A stretch of DNA of 64,000 nucleotides from Dermatemys mawii (lineage: Eukaryota; Chordata; Testudines; Dermatemydidae), in contig ML677334.1 of assembly GCA_007922305.1 (NCBI GenBank), forward strand, positions 58,529,453 through 58,593,452. Reading direction: 5' to 3'. Positions 13,309-25,700 of the stretch are shown piece by piece. A program made the position numbers and the translations under genes. Position 1 is the first letter of the stretch, and each line of letters opens with the position of its first letter. The notes under the pieces are model-generated. The model was given only the letters and a program-made list of their open reading frames with translations, was not told the DNA's origin and ran no database searches.

Positions 13309-14736
13309 CTGAGCATTTTGAATCTGTTCCTTTGCATTAATGCAGTGTGCTGGGCCTGGGCTATCCAAGTGGTAATCCAGATAAGGTCTTTAACATATTA
13401 CTCACCCATTAGAGATCTCTGCCAAAGACCATTACATTGTGAAAATGTAAACTAACTTTCTTTGGTGTCCATCTCCATGTTGTCTCTGTATTTCAGGCAT
13501 GTGTTTTTTAGTTATAGAGTCTGCTACATTTTCAAAGATCATGCTAGCCATTTTCATCAGCTCAATGGCATTCTGAAAGTGCATGGCAAGAATCAACATT
13601 TATAAACTGGTAACTAGTTGTAAAGAAAGGTTTTTAATTGCAACGGATAATTTCAAGTCTTCTGTTACGTTGGCTAGGAATCACTAGTACAGGAACCCAG
13701 TGTACAAGAATCTCGCCCATTTTCTCTCCAGCTTTAATACTGGTTGAAATCAAGAGACGAATTTTACATAAATGGAAGCAGTACGCTAAAATTGGAATTT
13801 GGAATACAAACTCCCCAGGACTGTGGGGCATTTTGAATCTGAAATTTGCAGCGCAGGCCTATTTCAACAATGGGGTGAACCGGACCCCCAAATTTAAACA
13901 TCTTTGCACTTCGGGGAAGTTTGGACTCAAGCTTCATTGCCCAAAGCTAAATTCTGCCCCATGCTGCCCCAGGATAGCGCTGAGGGAAATAGCGTTGGGA
14001 GTAGGTAAGGAGGGATGGGGAACCTCTTTCCACTACACAAGCAGCAAGACAGAATCTGTCTCATATAGTTCAGGGCATTAGCAGAGACTGCCAGCAAGAC
14101 AAGACTTTCCTAAGGGGGAAGGAGCTGCTGGTTAGTCAGGCGTGCTTAGCCCTTCCCCCATTTGGCTAGAGTATGCGCTGCAGTCAGCAGCAAGCTCTAA
14201 ACAAGGGCACACTGCTTCTCAAAAAAGCAGCAAAATATTCTCCTCAGCACATTCTCCTTGCCCACCATAAGATGTCTTGCCTTTACTGACAGAAATCTCA
14301 TCCTTTGCAAAGGATTCATTTGGCAGTACTTTGGTCTCCTTCCATTCACTGACTAGGGTAGATTTAGTCCTACAGTTCCTCTGGCTGTCAAACCAGTAGT
14401 AAAGCAAAATGGAAACTGGGCTCCCAAGTGTCTTTCTGGTATCACAACTTGTGTCATTTTGGAGAAAGATTGCTTGCACCAACAGTCAGCCCAGAAATGA
14501 CCCTAGCTATTAAAAGTCTGAATAGTTTATATGCAGCAACACATGTTTCTCACTTACGGGACTTCCAGATTGCTACAATGAACAGAAATGGTCACAGTCT
14601 ACCACTAAGCCTCACACGCTCTTATCAGGCCATTTCTAAACATTCTAAATACTTCTTCCATGAGACAGTGGTCAGCTTCCAATGGCAAAGGTATTGTTGC
14701 CCTGGATACTGGCAGATGCTTGACTCATTAAGTGCA
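13309..14736. other. Unannotated interval
   Basis: Nothing recognisable. The 147-codon plus-strand frame at 13638-14081 has no family motif. The segment at 14.2-14.5 kb is open on both strands. Confidence 0.4.
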
Positions 14737-14849
14737 CAAAGAAGGGGCATGGCTGCTGATTCTTTACAAGTGAGTCAGGTCCCCACTGCTGATTTCATAG
14801 AGACAGCTAGAGTTGTGGATGCAGGTGAACTGTGGAAGTCAAGACCCCA
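14737..14849 (+). repeat. Duplicated segment A, copy 1
   Basis: This 113-bp segment is found again in the same orientation at 19,419-19,531, with four differences by my reading (about 96% identity), all transitions. Its 3' end abuts segment B within two bases. A 155-codon frame (14428-14895) runs through both segments but has no domain. Confidence 0.9.
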
Positions 14850-14850
14850 C

Positions 14851-15121
14851 ACTCATTTTGAAATCTGTACAGTCATAGTTCTTGAGATCCTCTGAGCTCA
14901 GACTGCTTCAACAGATGGGCCTGGGAAGCACATGCACAGGTAGCTTGCAGATCAGACCTTTTATCCTTAGTGTTAGGATTTATATATTGTAAATCCAAAA
15001 ACTATGTTCAAGGCCTTGTAGAAACACTAGTATGCATTGTGGTATTAAAGAGAAATGACCTCTTGTATGGCCAAGGTAACAGGCAGATTTGCCATGGTAA
15101 CAGCCAATAAAAATGTTGATA
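14851..15121 (+). repeat. Duplicated segment B, copy 1
   Basis: This 271-bp segment recurs in the same orientation at 17,450-17,720 with four differences by my reading (about 98.5% identity), all transitions. It begins at ACTCATTTTG and ends at AATGTTGATA. Flanks differ in the two copies. No known repeat family was recognised. Confidence 0.9.
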
Positions 15122-16578
15122 CCCTCTACTCATGTGAAAGTAAGAATGGTTCAAGGATTGGTCCCTTCACTTGTAGACAGACAGGAAAGAGTGTTCTCTG
15201 ATTCATTATCATCTTCCTTTCTTTTTTTTTCTTTCACCATTTACATTGCATGCATATATTTCAGAAACTTGGCTTCAGTCTTGATTGAAATATTTAATGA
15301 ATATTATTCATTGTTGAGATTCTCATGATGTTGTTTTCATTCATTTTAAATCTGCCAAGCCTTCCCATTTTTCAAGGATGCCTTTTAAATAAGGGGCGGC
15401 TTCTGATACCTTTATTACATCTTTTTGGGACCTCATTGGCATTTTGCTGTTATCATTTTGACTTCGATTAAGCAAAAGGAATAGCAATGTCTGGCTCCCC
15501 ATTTCTTAAATACCTCATACTTTGTCATTATTGTCCACAAACAGTTGATACCAATCAACTTCCTTCAACTCATTCCACTTGCAATATTGATGTGTGTCTA
15601 TAGCAATTCACAAATATTCCCAGAAGTGTTTCCAATCTGGTGATATTATGATAACTTAGCCCTAAGGGCTTATTAGCTTCCATGTTATTCATTTCACCTA
15701 GTTTCATTTCCCTGGACTAAGTCCAGAATAGCCCCTGGTCTTGTTGATTACTCCTCAAACTGAAGAAGCAGTTCTGTATACCACACTTAGAAACATGCAT
15801 CCATCCTTAATGACTGCACTACTGCTATACCCATCAGTGTCAGAGTAATTGAAATTCCACTATAGTCACTGCCTCTGTCTGTTTATAGCTTAATCCTTAT
15901 CTATATAAGCATTTCCCAATCAACTATTTTGTTTTAACCATGTCCCGGGTCCAGCTCCGTGTTTTTGTTATTGTTTTATACCGTGTTAAAATGCCCTTAT
16001 TCATGCTCTGCCTCTCTCGATTTTTGGTGAGTTAAATGAAAAAATAGCATTATGAGGCTTGCATTATCTGATGTTTTCCCTCCAGTTAGGATTAGAGGAA
16101 GTGCTCATCTTAGGACACTTGCCAAGTATGCAAGGAGTGGTTGCTCAGGTCTAAAAGAAAATGGAGAAAAAAAATAAGGGAGGCAAAGGGAGGGAAGCTG
16201 TTCCAAATATACAAGTCGTATGTGGTCTCTTTTCTACACAGTTTTCTTAGAAAATTAGATGGGAAGATTAAAGTTGCAACTTGGGTTGCTTTAAAACACA
16301 CAACCAGCACTTGCTGAGGAAGGCACCAGGGTTCTTACTGACTCTGGGAGCATTACAGGGTTATATTTTCACAAAGGGTAACTGATCTTGAACAATGTCT
16401 CCAATTTATTAGGCACAAACAGGTTTTAAGAAGCCAGTGTGTTATTTTTAACCTAAGCAGTTTTTCCTTAAACAAAACATTGAATAAGATTCTCCTCCTA
16501 TTGTAACTATGGGTATGGTTGTAGGGTTTTTTCACATTCATTTTTAAAAATTCCTGTCAAGACTTTTGTGTTCGAGAG
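15122..16578. other. Unannotated AT-rich interval
   Basis: No gene or named repeat. Small open frames without motifs only. Confidence 0.4.
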
Positions 16579-16706
16579 CAGCGACTCTCAGCCTTTTCCA
16601 TATCAGGACCCAGCTGGGACTCGCCTCTTTTTTAGCAGTTTGGGAAAGGCAGAATGGTCATAAGCCCCTGACACCTGTTCTTTGTGCCAGTTGAGAATCC
16701 CTTCTT
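16579..16706. mobile_element. hAT-like MITE remnant
   Basis: The left end CAGCGACTCTCAGCCTTTT and the right end GTTGAGAATCCCTTCTT (reverse complement AAGAAGGGATTCTCAAC) are imperfect inverted repeats of the type seen in non-autonomous hAT elements whose ends read CAG.GGTTCTCAA. The internal CAGGACCCAGCTGGGA is also typical of such elements. No clean 8-bp target duplication is visible, so the call is moderate. Confidence 0.5.
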
Positions 16707-17449
16707 TAGAGCAAAGGTTGAGAGAGTTGGACAGATTATTTGCCCTTTATTTGAAGATCTAAAACATATCATTGCCCCTTGTCTTAAAAATGTGCATCAG
16801 CATCTGCAGCTGTGCTGATTACATCCTTCGGGGAGCCAGAAGTTACAGAATTGAAAGTATCCACAAAAGTGGTTTGTGGCAGTTTAACCACCCATTTCCC
16901 ATTGGAAAAATCCAAAAGGTTCTTGTGAATCACACATTAGGAAGGGTACGGCACTCTGTACAAAGGCATCAGTCACCACAGTATCCAGGATAGATTTTCA
17001 AAGCAGCCTAAAAGATTTAGACACATATGGAATTTCAACCAAGGTGTTTAAACCAAATAACGAGTAACAAGTGTAAATTCCAAACTCATACACAGAGAGG
17101 CAACTCTAATTACTTTCAGAGACAATTTAACCCTGTATTAGAGGGCAAACATGGGCCCTTAGCTGCAGTTAATAAATGAACTGGCATTGCACTCTTTGTC
17201 TGGATTCAAAGTACTATTCACTAACGTGTAATGCACATTGAGTGCTTGGATTATTGGGCGATGAAATGGTAGGAATGTCAGGATGAGCATGTGTTGAAGT
17301 GCTGAATTCTGTGACTACTCGATCCCAAAGAGATTTAGTCTCCACACCTTCTGGTGCTGATGCTATTTTGCACTCTTGAGAGATTTCAGAGGGAGCTGTG
17401 TCTATGGATAAGAGAATAGAACTGGGCATATAAGATGTATGTCTCCCAT
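16707..17449. other. Unannotated interval
   Basis: Nothing recognisable apart from short random open frames. Confidence 0.4.
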
Positions 17450-17720
17450 ACTCATTTTGAAATCTGTACAGTCATAGTTCTTGAGGTCCTCTGAGCTCAG
17501 ACTGCTTCAACAGATGGGCCTGGGAAGCACATGCACAGGTAGCTTGCAGATCAGACCTTTTATCCTTAGTGTTAGGATTTATATATTGTAAATCCAAAAA
17601 CTATGTTCAAGGCCTTGTAGAAACACTAGTATGCATTGTGGTATTAAAGAGAAATGACCTCTTGTATGGCCAAGGTAACAGGCAGATTTGCCATGATAAT
17701 AACCAATAAAAATGTTGATA
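17450..17720 (+). repeat. Duplicated segment B, copy 2
   Basis: Near-identical to 14,851-15,121. Here it is not preceded by segment A; its 5' flank is GTATGTCTCCCAT. The break is at the same base where A joins B in copy 1. Confidence 0.9.
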
Positions 17721-18650
17721 TGGGAAGAACTTGTTTAGTCTTCCAAATGGAGTAGCCTTTTGATTCTGTGAGGTGCCAAACACCTATCTTCCATTCACTT
17801 AACTGGAAATGAGAATGGCCAGTTACTTACAAGACTGGGTCCGTATAGCTGGTGAAATATTTCTTTTGTTTCAGAATTTTTCCTAGTACTCAATGGAGTA
17901 AAATGTACCCGGCAGATATTTCCAGTGAACAGCTAATGCCACTGTATTTTCTTAATGCCTCAGCATCACTTGAAGTTATTCGTGAAAGAATTATGACACC
18001 CATTCATTTTCCATATGTTTTCCAGTAAAACTATACGTAACCTTGCATTTTAGGCATTGCCCGTTCTGCATTGCATGTCTAGTGTTTATTTCACTGTCTG
18101 TCAGAGACCCAGGGTTAAAACTATTGGAGGTCCAGATGACATCTGGCTTCTCAGCTCCTCCAGAATATTGGCTGCAGTGTTTATCAGTGCATTATTCATC
18201 AAAACTGATGATGCAAAGTACAACATGCTGTCTGCAGCTCAGGGTATGAGTGGAAAGAAGTTGGCAGAAATGCCTAGTGTTCTGTGAGCAGCATGTAATC
18301 AATAGTCTGGGTGCTTGTTCACTTTATGTTGATGACTATTCCCTCTGGTACATCTTTGTATGTTTTTGGGTTCACTGTGCTACCAGCTGTGTGATTTTTC
18401 GCTCTCTCTTCTTGCTACCAGCTATGACAGACAGAGCAGAAGAGAGGCAACCTTTTGTAAAGGGGGTGTGTGTGTTATATCAAAGGAGCTAGTTACACTG
18501 AATGTGGCAATGAGAATGAAGGAAAAATATTTAGTCAAGAATTTCTAAGAGAACTTGATATTTAAAATAAAAATGAAAGAAAGAAAATAAATGTAATATT
18601 GGCTAAAATATTATTGTCTTTCAGCTAAATTCTTTTCTGAGACTAACATA
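17721..18650. other. Unannotated interval
   Basis: No gene supported. Overlapping open frames at 18,043-18,548 lie in three different frames and show no domain. Confidence 0.4.
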
Positions 18651-18720
18651 AATCCAGCATGACTCCACAGACTTCAGTAAAGTTACTTCCAATTTACACC
18701 AGTGTAACAGATCAGAATTT
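18651..18720. repeat. Short palindromic sauropsid repeat, second copy
   Basis: Contains ACAGACTTCAGTAAAGTTAC and TTTACACCAGTGTAAC, related to 13,236-13,308. Confidence 0.45.
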
Positions 18721-18833
18721 GAACTTTTATACTTTTATAGTTAAATTTTAACTAAAATACCAGAACTTCCAAAACATGTCAGATTGTCAGCTGGGGTAAA
18801 ATGGCATGCTTCCATTAAAGTCAATGGAGCCAT

Positions 18834-18885
18834 GCTGATATACACAAGCTGATGATCTTGCTGATATACACAAGCTGATGATCTT
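18834..18885 (+). repeat. Perfect 26-bp tandem duplication
   Basis: The 26-bp unit beginning GCTGATATACACAAGCTGAT occurs twice, at 18,834-18,859 and 18,860-18,885, without a difference. It runs directly into the CA minisatellite. Confidence 0.9.
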
Positions 18886-18902
18886 GCCCATTATCTCTCA
18901 CC

Positions 18903-18946
<44 letters not shown>

Positions 18947-19091
18947 AGGGTATTGCTTACTTTGCCCATTATCTCTCACCCTCTACACACNNNNNNNNNN
19001 ACACACACACACTGAGGGTATTGCTTACTTTGCCCATTATCTCTCACTCTCTACACACACACACACACACACTCTGAGGTATTGCTTACTT
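18885..19091 (+). repeat. Compound CA minisatellite, three units
   Basis: A unit of about 70-80 bp, TGCCCATTATCTCTCAC followed by CTCTACAC, a (CA)n run, CTGAGGGTATTG and CTTACT, is repeated in tandem starting at 18,885, 18,963 and 19,031. The (CA)n run differs in length between units and the middle one is interrupted by an assembly gap, so the true copy number is unknown. Confidence 0.9.
18991..19000. other. Assembly gap (10 N)
   Basis: Ten N bases inside the (CA)n run of the middle minisatellite unit. The true length is not known. Confidence 1.
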
Positions 19092-19418
19092 TTTTCACCC
19101 TTAAATCTGCTGTGAATTTGATGCTTATGAAACGGAAGAATTATGCTAGCTGGGACTTATTAGCAGCACACATTGCAAACAATGATGTTGTACCAGCTTT
19201 TTTGCCAGTGTACCTCTGTTGATTCACAGACTCCTGTTATTCCAGTTCTCTGCAAACATGGACAAACAGCAGGCAAGCATGGGACCAAAAGACTGTTTGT
19301 TTGTGACTAAACCAGAGCATCACCCTCAAAAATCCTTAATTTGAAACATGGAGTCATATATTTTATACAAGGAAGAAGCAAAGAGACAAATCTTACCTTC
19401 TGATTCAATTGCTCTTCT
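19092..19418. other. Unannotated stretch
   Basis: Nothing recognisable. Confidence 0.4.
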
Positions 19419-19531
19419 CAAAGAAGGGGCATGGCTGCTGATTCTTTACAAGTGGGTCAGGTCCCCACTGCTGATTTCATAGAGGCAGCTAGAGTTGTGG
19501 ATGTAGGTGAACTGTGGAGGTCAAGACCCCA
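19419..19531 (+). repeat. Duplicated segment A, copy 2
   Basis: About 96% identical to 14,737-14,849. It ends at GACCCCA and is followed by unrelated sequence (ATCCATCTATTC) instead of segment B. Confidence 0.9.
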
Positions 19532-21396
19532 ATCCATCTATTCTCTAACATTCTTCCAAAAATACTGATGATTAAACTACCTGCAAACATGGAACATTAT
19601 CAGAACAGTTTATGAGTGGCAAGTTAACCCTGAATTGACATTCAGCTGGGTTACTATATTTCTGATACTTAGACCTAACCCTTGGACAACTGGATTCTGT
19701 GACTTAACAAGCAAATAAATATTGATATTGATTCCAGATCCCTATTCTAGCAGAACCAGGACATTTGTGTGAGCAAATATGCTTATTCTCAGACAAGAGA
19801 AAATGACTATATCAACATATTTTCCCCCTCCTGCTGAGGCATGTCCTCTGCTCCCTTATCAGTGGGAAGAGATCTGCTGCAGGAAAAATAAAGAGGGTGG
19901 GAAGAAAGGAATCATAGAGATTTTGAACTAAAAAAACCTAAAACAATAGAGCTAGTGTGAGCTACATAAGTATCACAGATAGGGAGGCCATATTTGCCAA
20001 AATCCACATCAGTGGACATCTGAAGATCAAACGTCTACTGCTTCATAAAGCGTGTTAGGCTGAGTAGCCAACTTACATATCTCCGCTGCCAAAACATGTA
20101 CTTTTTCTGACCGCAGAATCACAGCTGATTTAGAGAACTGCTCTCATCACTTCAGTCCAAGCAGGCCTTTGCTTTGTATACTTCATTGATATAGTTACAT
20201 ATTCAGGTCAAGATGATTACCATATAGGCTTGCTGACCCCACATGCACTAGCTCACTAGATAAAAGAGAGCTTTACATTTTCTAACCTATTCCATTCTTT
20301 GCAAGTATATTTTGATTGCCCTGCTTTAAGTCTTTGATGTGATCATTTTTCTTTCTTTCTGCTGCTTGGGCTTTGGGCAATATTTTGGGATCTGTGAAAA
20401 ACGGAACACTTGGTCATGAATTCTTTCAACGTTGTCACTTCATCCTCAAAAAATACACAATACTGGAGTTTATTGACTAAACTACCAGCTTCAAAGCCCT
20501 GAGCTGATGCAATAACCACTAGGAAGTTACCTTAGAGGTCAAGAAATACACAGAGATATACCTGAAGGCCTGTAGTAACAGCCTGATGTCCTGGATTGGG
20601 CACCTGAAGATTTTTCAGTTGCTGTAGTTTCTCCAGTGCTTTGAGGAAACAAGATACATGGGTTGGTTGGATAAGAAACCTTTGTATCAGACTCCAAGAA
20701 CAGAGTACTGAGATTAGTGTGGAGATTTGTACTTTTGAAGTTTCTGTACAATAGGCCAATGGACAGGGTGCTTTTCTGAGGAGTAATGAAAGTTGATGGA
20801 TACGAAGGAAAAAAAAAAAGGCACTTTCACCTCCCTTGTCAAAATGAAAATCCAGGACACTTTACAGTAAATGACAAAGTGGGAAAAACAGTGTTTATCC
20901 TTCCCTGACCCTCCTGTTGTTCTTTCCTCATCTCAGCTTCTAACCTAGTTTTTACCACAGAATCACTCTCAGACACATCTAATCAATTCACCCACAATCT
21001 CCTTCACAGTCAGACTCAATTTTTCCCCCTGTACTCGATCCAACACAAGCCATCCTCACCTTCTTGGAATCTCCCCAAGCCCTCTCAATTTCCATTAGCC
21101 AACAATCCCCACTTGCTAAGAGACACATCCTCACCTCAGACCTATGCTTCAGGTGGAGAATCCCTCCTCCTCCCTAACATCCCCACAGCTCACAATCACT
21201 CTCATCTCTGAACTTTCTCTCAGCTGACATTTCTCCACACACAAGTTCTCCAAGCTAAAAAAGCCTAAGTGAAAACTGAGCAAGGATTTGGCCCTTAGGA
21301 TATATTGGTATATAATACAGCATATGCTGTGTAGAATACCCATAAAAACAACATAAACCAGAATGCTTTCATATAAACGTGTTAGTATTGATATGC
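19532..21396. other. Unannotated interval
   Basis: No gene recognised. A pyrimidine-rich stretch (CCTCC/CTCACC-rich) lies at about 20,900-21,240. An A-run of about a dozen bases lies near 20,808-20,819. Confidence 0.4.
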
Positions 21397-21400
21397 CTTA

Positions 21401-22065
21401 TGTGATGGGGCAAGGCCAGATGGCTATAGGAAAGTGCTAGAGAATAGATATGTTGGTCTCAGGTTAAACAAATCCCTGGTACCAATGGAACCTTCTAGAA
21501 AGGAGTAGAAACAGCTAGCCTGATTGGGACACCTGAAGCCAATCAGAGACTGGCTGAAACCAGTTAAAAACCCTCCCAGTTAGTCAGGTGGGATGTGGGT
21601 GCTAGGAGCTGTGGAAGGAAGTGGTGCTGTTGGTGAGACTGAGTGGTGGACTACATATCATATGCAAGGAAGGAGGCCCTGAGGTAAGGGTGAAGTGGAG
21701 TTTGAAGAAGTGGGGACTGCTGTGGGGAAATAGCCCAGGGAATTGTATTGTGTTTTGTGGATAAAAGGTCAGCCATCTTAGCTGATACTATTAGGGTCCC
21801 TGGGCTGGAGCCCAGAGTAGAGGGCGGGCCTGGGCTCCCCCCTTTCTGCCTCCCCTAATTAGTCTCTGAGATTGGGAGACAATAGAGACTGTACCAGGAA
21901 GGATAGCTTCTCCTCACTGGCTTATGATGAAAATGGCTCAATAGGCTGTGACCTTGTCTCTAGAGAGAGAAGGGCTATGTGGAGGGTCACAGTGAGCCTC
22001 TGAGGCTAGTAAAAATCCACCAGGAAACGCAGGATCCACGAAGATAAGGACAGAGCTTTGTCACA
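21401..22065 (+). mobile_element. Solo-LTR-like element, copy 1
   Basis: The element starts TGTGATGGGGCAAGG and ends GAGCTTTGTCACA, so it has the short inverted TG...CA termini (TGTGA/TCACA) expected of an LTR. It is flanked by the 4-bp direct repeat CTTA (21,397-21,400 and 22,066-22,069). A TATA-like AGTTAAAAACC lies about 160 bases in, which suggests this is the sense orientation. A 660-bp relative in opposite orientation is at 36,446-37,105; both share CTGATACTATTAGGGTCCCT and AGAGGGCGGGCC. No gag, pol or env frames are next to it, so it is a solo LTR left after recombination. A 4-bp duplication fits Gypsy or class-I ERV LTRs; the class is inferred. Confidence 0.75.
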
Positions 22066-22069
22066 CTTA

Positions 22070-22227
22070 CTAGCAATACTAACATGAGTATTTTGGACAG
22101 TAAAACAGAATCATTCACACTATCACAAACCCTTAAAGAATATTAAGTAATGTAATATGTGGATATAATTCCACATCAGGACCAACATTTTTATAAGTTA
22201 CTTGTGATTCTGAGTGTCTCAATTATT
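22070..22227. other. Short unannotated stretch
   Basis: Nothing recognisable. Confidence 0.4.
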
Positions 22228-22345
22228 GAAAGTGCTGAGCATTCACCCTATGAAAATCAGGCCCCTTTAAGGTGTCTCAAGATGGGCATCAAAAAATTTG
22301 AGGTACCCAAAATCACTAGTTACTTTTGAAAATCTTGGCTTAGGA
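22228..22345. repeat. MITE-like sauropsid repeat (GCTGAGCA...GAAAATC)
   Basis: AGTGCTGAGCATTCACC, ATGAAAATCAGGCCCC, TTTAAGGTGTCTCAAG and ACTTTTGAAAATCTTGGC follow in the order known from a common sauropsid palindromic repeat. A shorter relative is at 57,155-57,205. Non-coding. Confidence 0.55.
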
Positions 22346-22440
22346 TTTTGAGGAGAAATTACTTAATTTCCACACTTGTGTATGTTGTTTCCAGAACCCC
22401 TCAATATGGTTAGACAGCCTAGTATAGAAGACTGGATGCC

Positions 22441-22742
22441 TAAAAGGTTATTACAAGGAGGAGGGAGAAAAATTGTTCTTCTTAACTGCCAAGGATAGGA
22501 CAAGAAGCAATGGGCTTAAACTGCAGCAAGGGTGGTTTAGGCTGGACAGCAGGAAAAACTTCCTGTCAGGGTGGTTAAGCACTGGGGAGGTTGTGGAATC
22601 TCCATCACTGGAGATTTTTAAGAGCAGGTTGGACAAACACCTGTCAGGGATGGTCTAGATAATACTTAGTCCTGCCATTAGTCCAGGGGACTGGACTAGA
22701 TGACCTCGTGAAGTCCCTTCTGGCCCTATGATTCTACGATTA
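22441..22742 (+). mobile_element. CR1 LINE 3' end with ORF2 C-terminus remnant
   Basis: The plus strand encodes the typical C-terminal CR1 ORF2 string RTRSNGLKLQQGWFRLDSRK followed by ESPSLEIFKSRLDKHLSG (22,473-22,658). The 3' UTR then reads GGGGACTGGACTAGATGACC and ends CTATGATTCTACGATT, the CR1 terminal repeat. Only the last few hundred bases remain, as expected from 5' truncation. The usual HWN motif has been altered and a segment of the frame is lost, so it is non-functional. Confidence 0.88.
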
Positions 22743-25700
22743 ATAATGCTACATAGCTAAAGGACCAATATCAATCTGCAAAAAACGATACGTTTGAAAG
22801 GCTGGTATTTTGCTGTCATAGTCATAAAATGAGTCAGTTTTGAAGATGGAAGAAATCTGAGCTTGTGACATTTTTACCAATAAGACTGGATTATACAATT
22901 AAACTGGCTAAATCTTTTAATGTCATAATCTCACCAGTTGACAAAGAATTATGAGTTTGTTTGTTTTTCTATAACAACATCTCTCAAAATTAGGTGTTTG
23001 TACAACTATATGCAAAATCAAAAAGATATAACAAAATCTATATTTTGATTCACCAGATATAAATACCAGGACATGATGGACTGGATAATCAGGGAGTTGG
23101 TAAGGGAATACAGGGCCTCTTATTTTCAGGGTCAAACACAAATTCCCCTGCGGACAAATAGTTGTTATGGATGTAATGTCTAACAGACGTGGACAAGTAG
23201 TTAGAATATTTAAAGTGGACGCACAGGTATTTACAAGGGCATGTACACGTGCACCCAGTTTCATGTATACACAAGCTGGGGCAAGAGGCCCAGCTAAAAC
23301 TTTAGCCCTAAATATTGATTATTTTCATGGTTGCTAAATCATTATTAAAGCAGGCTAGAAACAGGGTTGTATTCTATTGCCGGCTAGCACTGCCAGTGTC
23401 ACAAATGATATCATTTTCTAACACTTTAGATGTTCCCAGCACTAGGTTCAGCAAAGCCAAATGGAATTGGCAACTTTAAACAAATACATTTCACTGTTTA
23501 CTCCTGGTGACAAGTTCTTCTTGCACTGTATTATTTTGCTCCTGTGCTCACTAATATGGCTACAGTTTTCTTTTAACCTGGATACATATGCAGCTCAAAG
23601 GAAGAAAGGTAAAAGATAGCGTGGCATTGTACAGGTTATTCAAGCATACACAGGGTTGAATTCCACCCTTTCAAATTGATTCAGACCAGTGAGCTGAATC
23701 CCGTTTAATGTTTCACTAGTGCTATGATGACCTAAATTACAGTATAAATGTTTTCAAAAATATTTTTGATGCCTCTGAATAAAAGTACTGTACACACAGA
23801 GATATAGGCAGAAAACTTTAAACACTATTTTTAAATATCAGCCTGCCCCAGAGACATACACTCCCATGCCTCCCTTCGGCTATTATGAAACAAAAACAGT
23901 TTGCATAGCAGATATTTACTAGGCTTGGGGTATTGGGTAAAATGCTCAACATTTCCTCGCCTAAAATTTTATGTGGTGTAGCAGTGTGTTGTTACACACC
24001 TACAGTGCTCTATACCAGAAATAGATGCATTTTTGTGGTGGATGAGGTGATTCTGACATACAGCTTGTAAAATACTGTAGGATCCTTTGAGATGAAAGGT
24101 GCAAGATTTTTTTTAATAAGTAGAGTAGAGGTGTTGTTATCTACCCTTTACTTTTATTAAGTAAATGATGGAAAGTTTGGCCACCACTGTACAGATGGGG
24201 ACTCTTCGAATGTCATACATTGCATTGTGGTAATTTAATTGTCCTTGGTTTCTTGGGCAAAGACAGGTGTGTAAGCAAGAAGCTGACCATAGTAGCCATT
24301 CCATTACTGTCTGTCATCCCCTCTGAGCTCTCAGATGCTAAACAATTCCTCTCTGCACCATGTCAAATGAAGAATACTAACTATATATAATTCCAAAACT
24401 GTTTTCTCTTGAGCAATACAAGTCTACATAATGCTGCAGAAGAGCACAGGCAGAGACACTCTGTGACCTTTGCTCAATATAGTCTTATGAAATATCACTG
24501 TACTGAGGCAATGAAACCTGAGGAATGGTATCACTGTTATTTCAGTACAAACCCCATGGAATTCTGAAGAATTCTATGAAAGGTAAATTACTATCAGAGT
24601 GTTTGGAACCTGCAGCATTCAAGACTGAGGCTCAGAATTCCTGGGATTGTATGGCAGATTCTGATCAGATTTTCCTTAGCAAATACTGGCCCTCAGAGTC
24701 CTCAAAATGTGATTTCATCAGTATAAATGTATGTGGTTCACAGAGACTGACTGTTATTTGTATACTCAACCCACAAGAACATTGAACCTCGTAGGCCTGC
24801 CTTGAAGTAAGCCACAGAAACTAAAACACACGACTGCAATTTTTTTCCTCTTCGTTTGACCCTTACTTTTGTTGTTATGGGAATTAACGGCAGCTCTGAT
24901 TAGCATTTCATGTTTTTATGTAGGCTCTTACAGATAGAATCATAGAAAAAGAAAAATGTAATTAAAGAATGAATTGTGCAGTGGGAGACATACAAGCAAA
25001 TTACTTGTAAAAGGGACTTTCCTCATGGATGAGGACAGTGGTGAGAGATGGTACTCGAGAGTGCAAATTATTGTTCTTTATGTGTTGCAGTGGGAATAGA
25101 ATTTACGAGAGCTGTAGAAAGGGCAGAAACAGTGAAACCCAAAGCAACATTAGTGTTTGCAGCTGAGCCCTGGCACCCAAGAGACTGGAATCTGGGTCAT
25201 AGCTTTGTCTCACCTTACAACCTGATGAAATACAAAAGGTCCTGCCTACAGGGAAAATGAGAAGAACAATCAGTGACCATCAAGCAAGAAGAGAGAAGAG
25301 TTTAAATACCCTCAGGCTCCAGCAAGTGGGGGACTGCTGTTTCAATCAATATCAAAGTGCATCTGAAAACTAAAGCAAAGCCCTAACATAGGAAATGTAT
25401 ATATAGAAGAGAACATCCTGCTCCCTGCTCGGCCATCAATACATATGCAAGGTGCACCTGTAAACTAACCAATAAGGAAGAAAATTGTCAACTGTCACTT
25501 TTTAGATAGTTGGGTGTCAATGGTGGGTGCCTAACAAACATCTGTTTCTATTTTTGCCCTTGACATTCATGCCATGTAGTGAACCATTAACTGGTTGGGT
25601 TTGTTGAATATTTTTGAGAGGCCATCACATAATATAGTGATCTAGTTTCCTGAGTATAAAGTAGTTTGTTTTGGGAAAGCAAGACTAGTAGATCAAGCAT

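Noticed and set aside
14428..14895. 155-codon plus-strand frame
   Set aside because: It crosses the joint between duplicated segments A and B and has no family motif; the duplicate copies at 17.45 and 19.42 kb do not keep a comparable frame.
18885..19091. CRISPR-like array (regular repeats and spacers)
   Set aside because: The variable part is only a (CA)n run and the context is vertebrate; it is a compound minisatellite.
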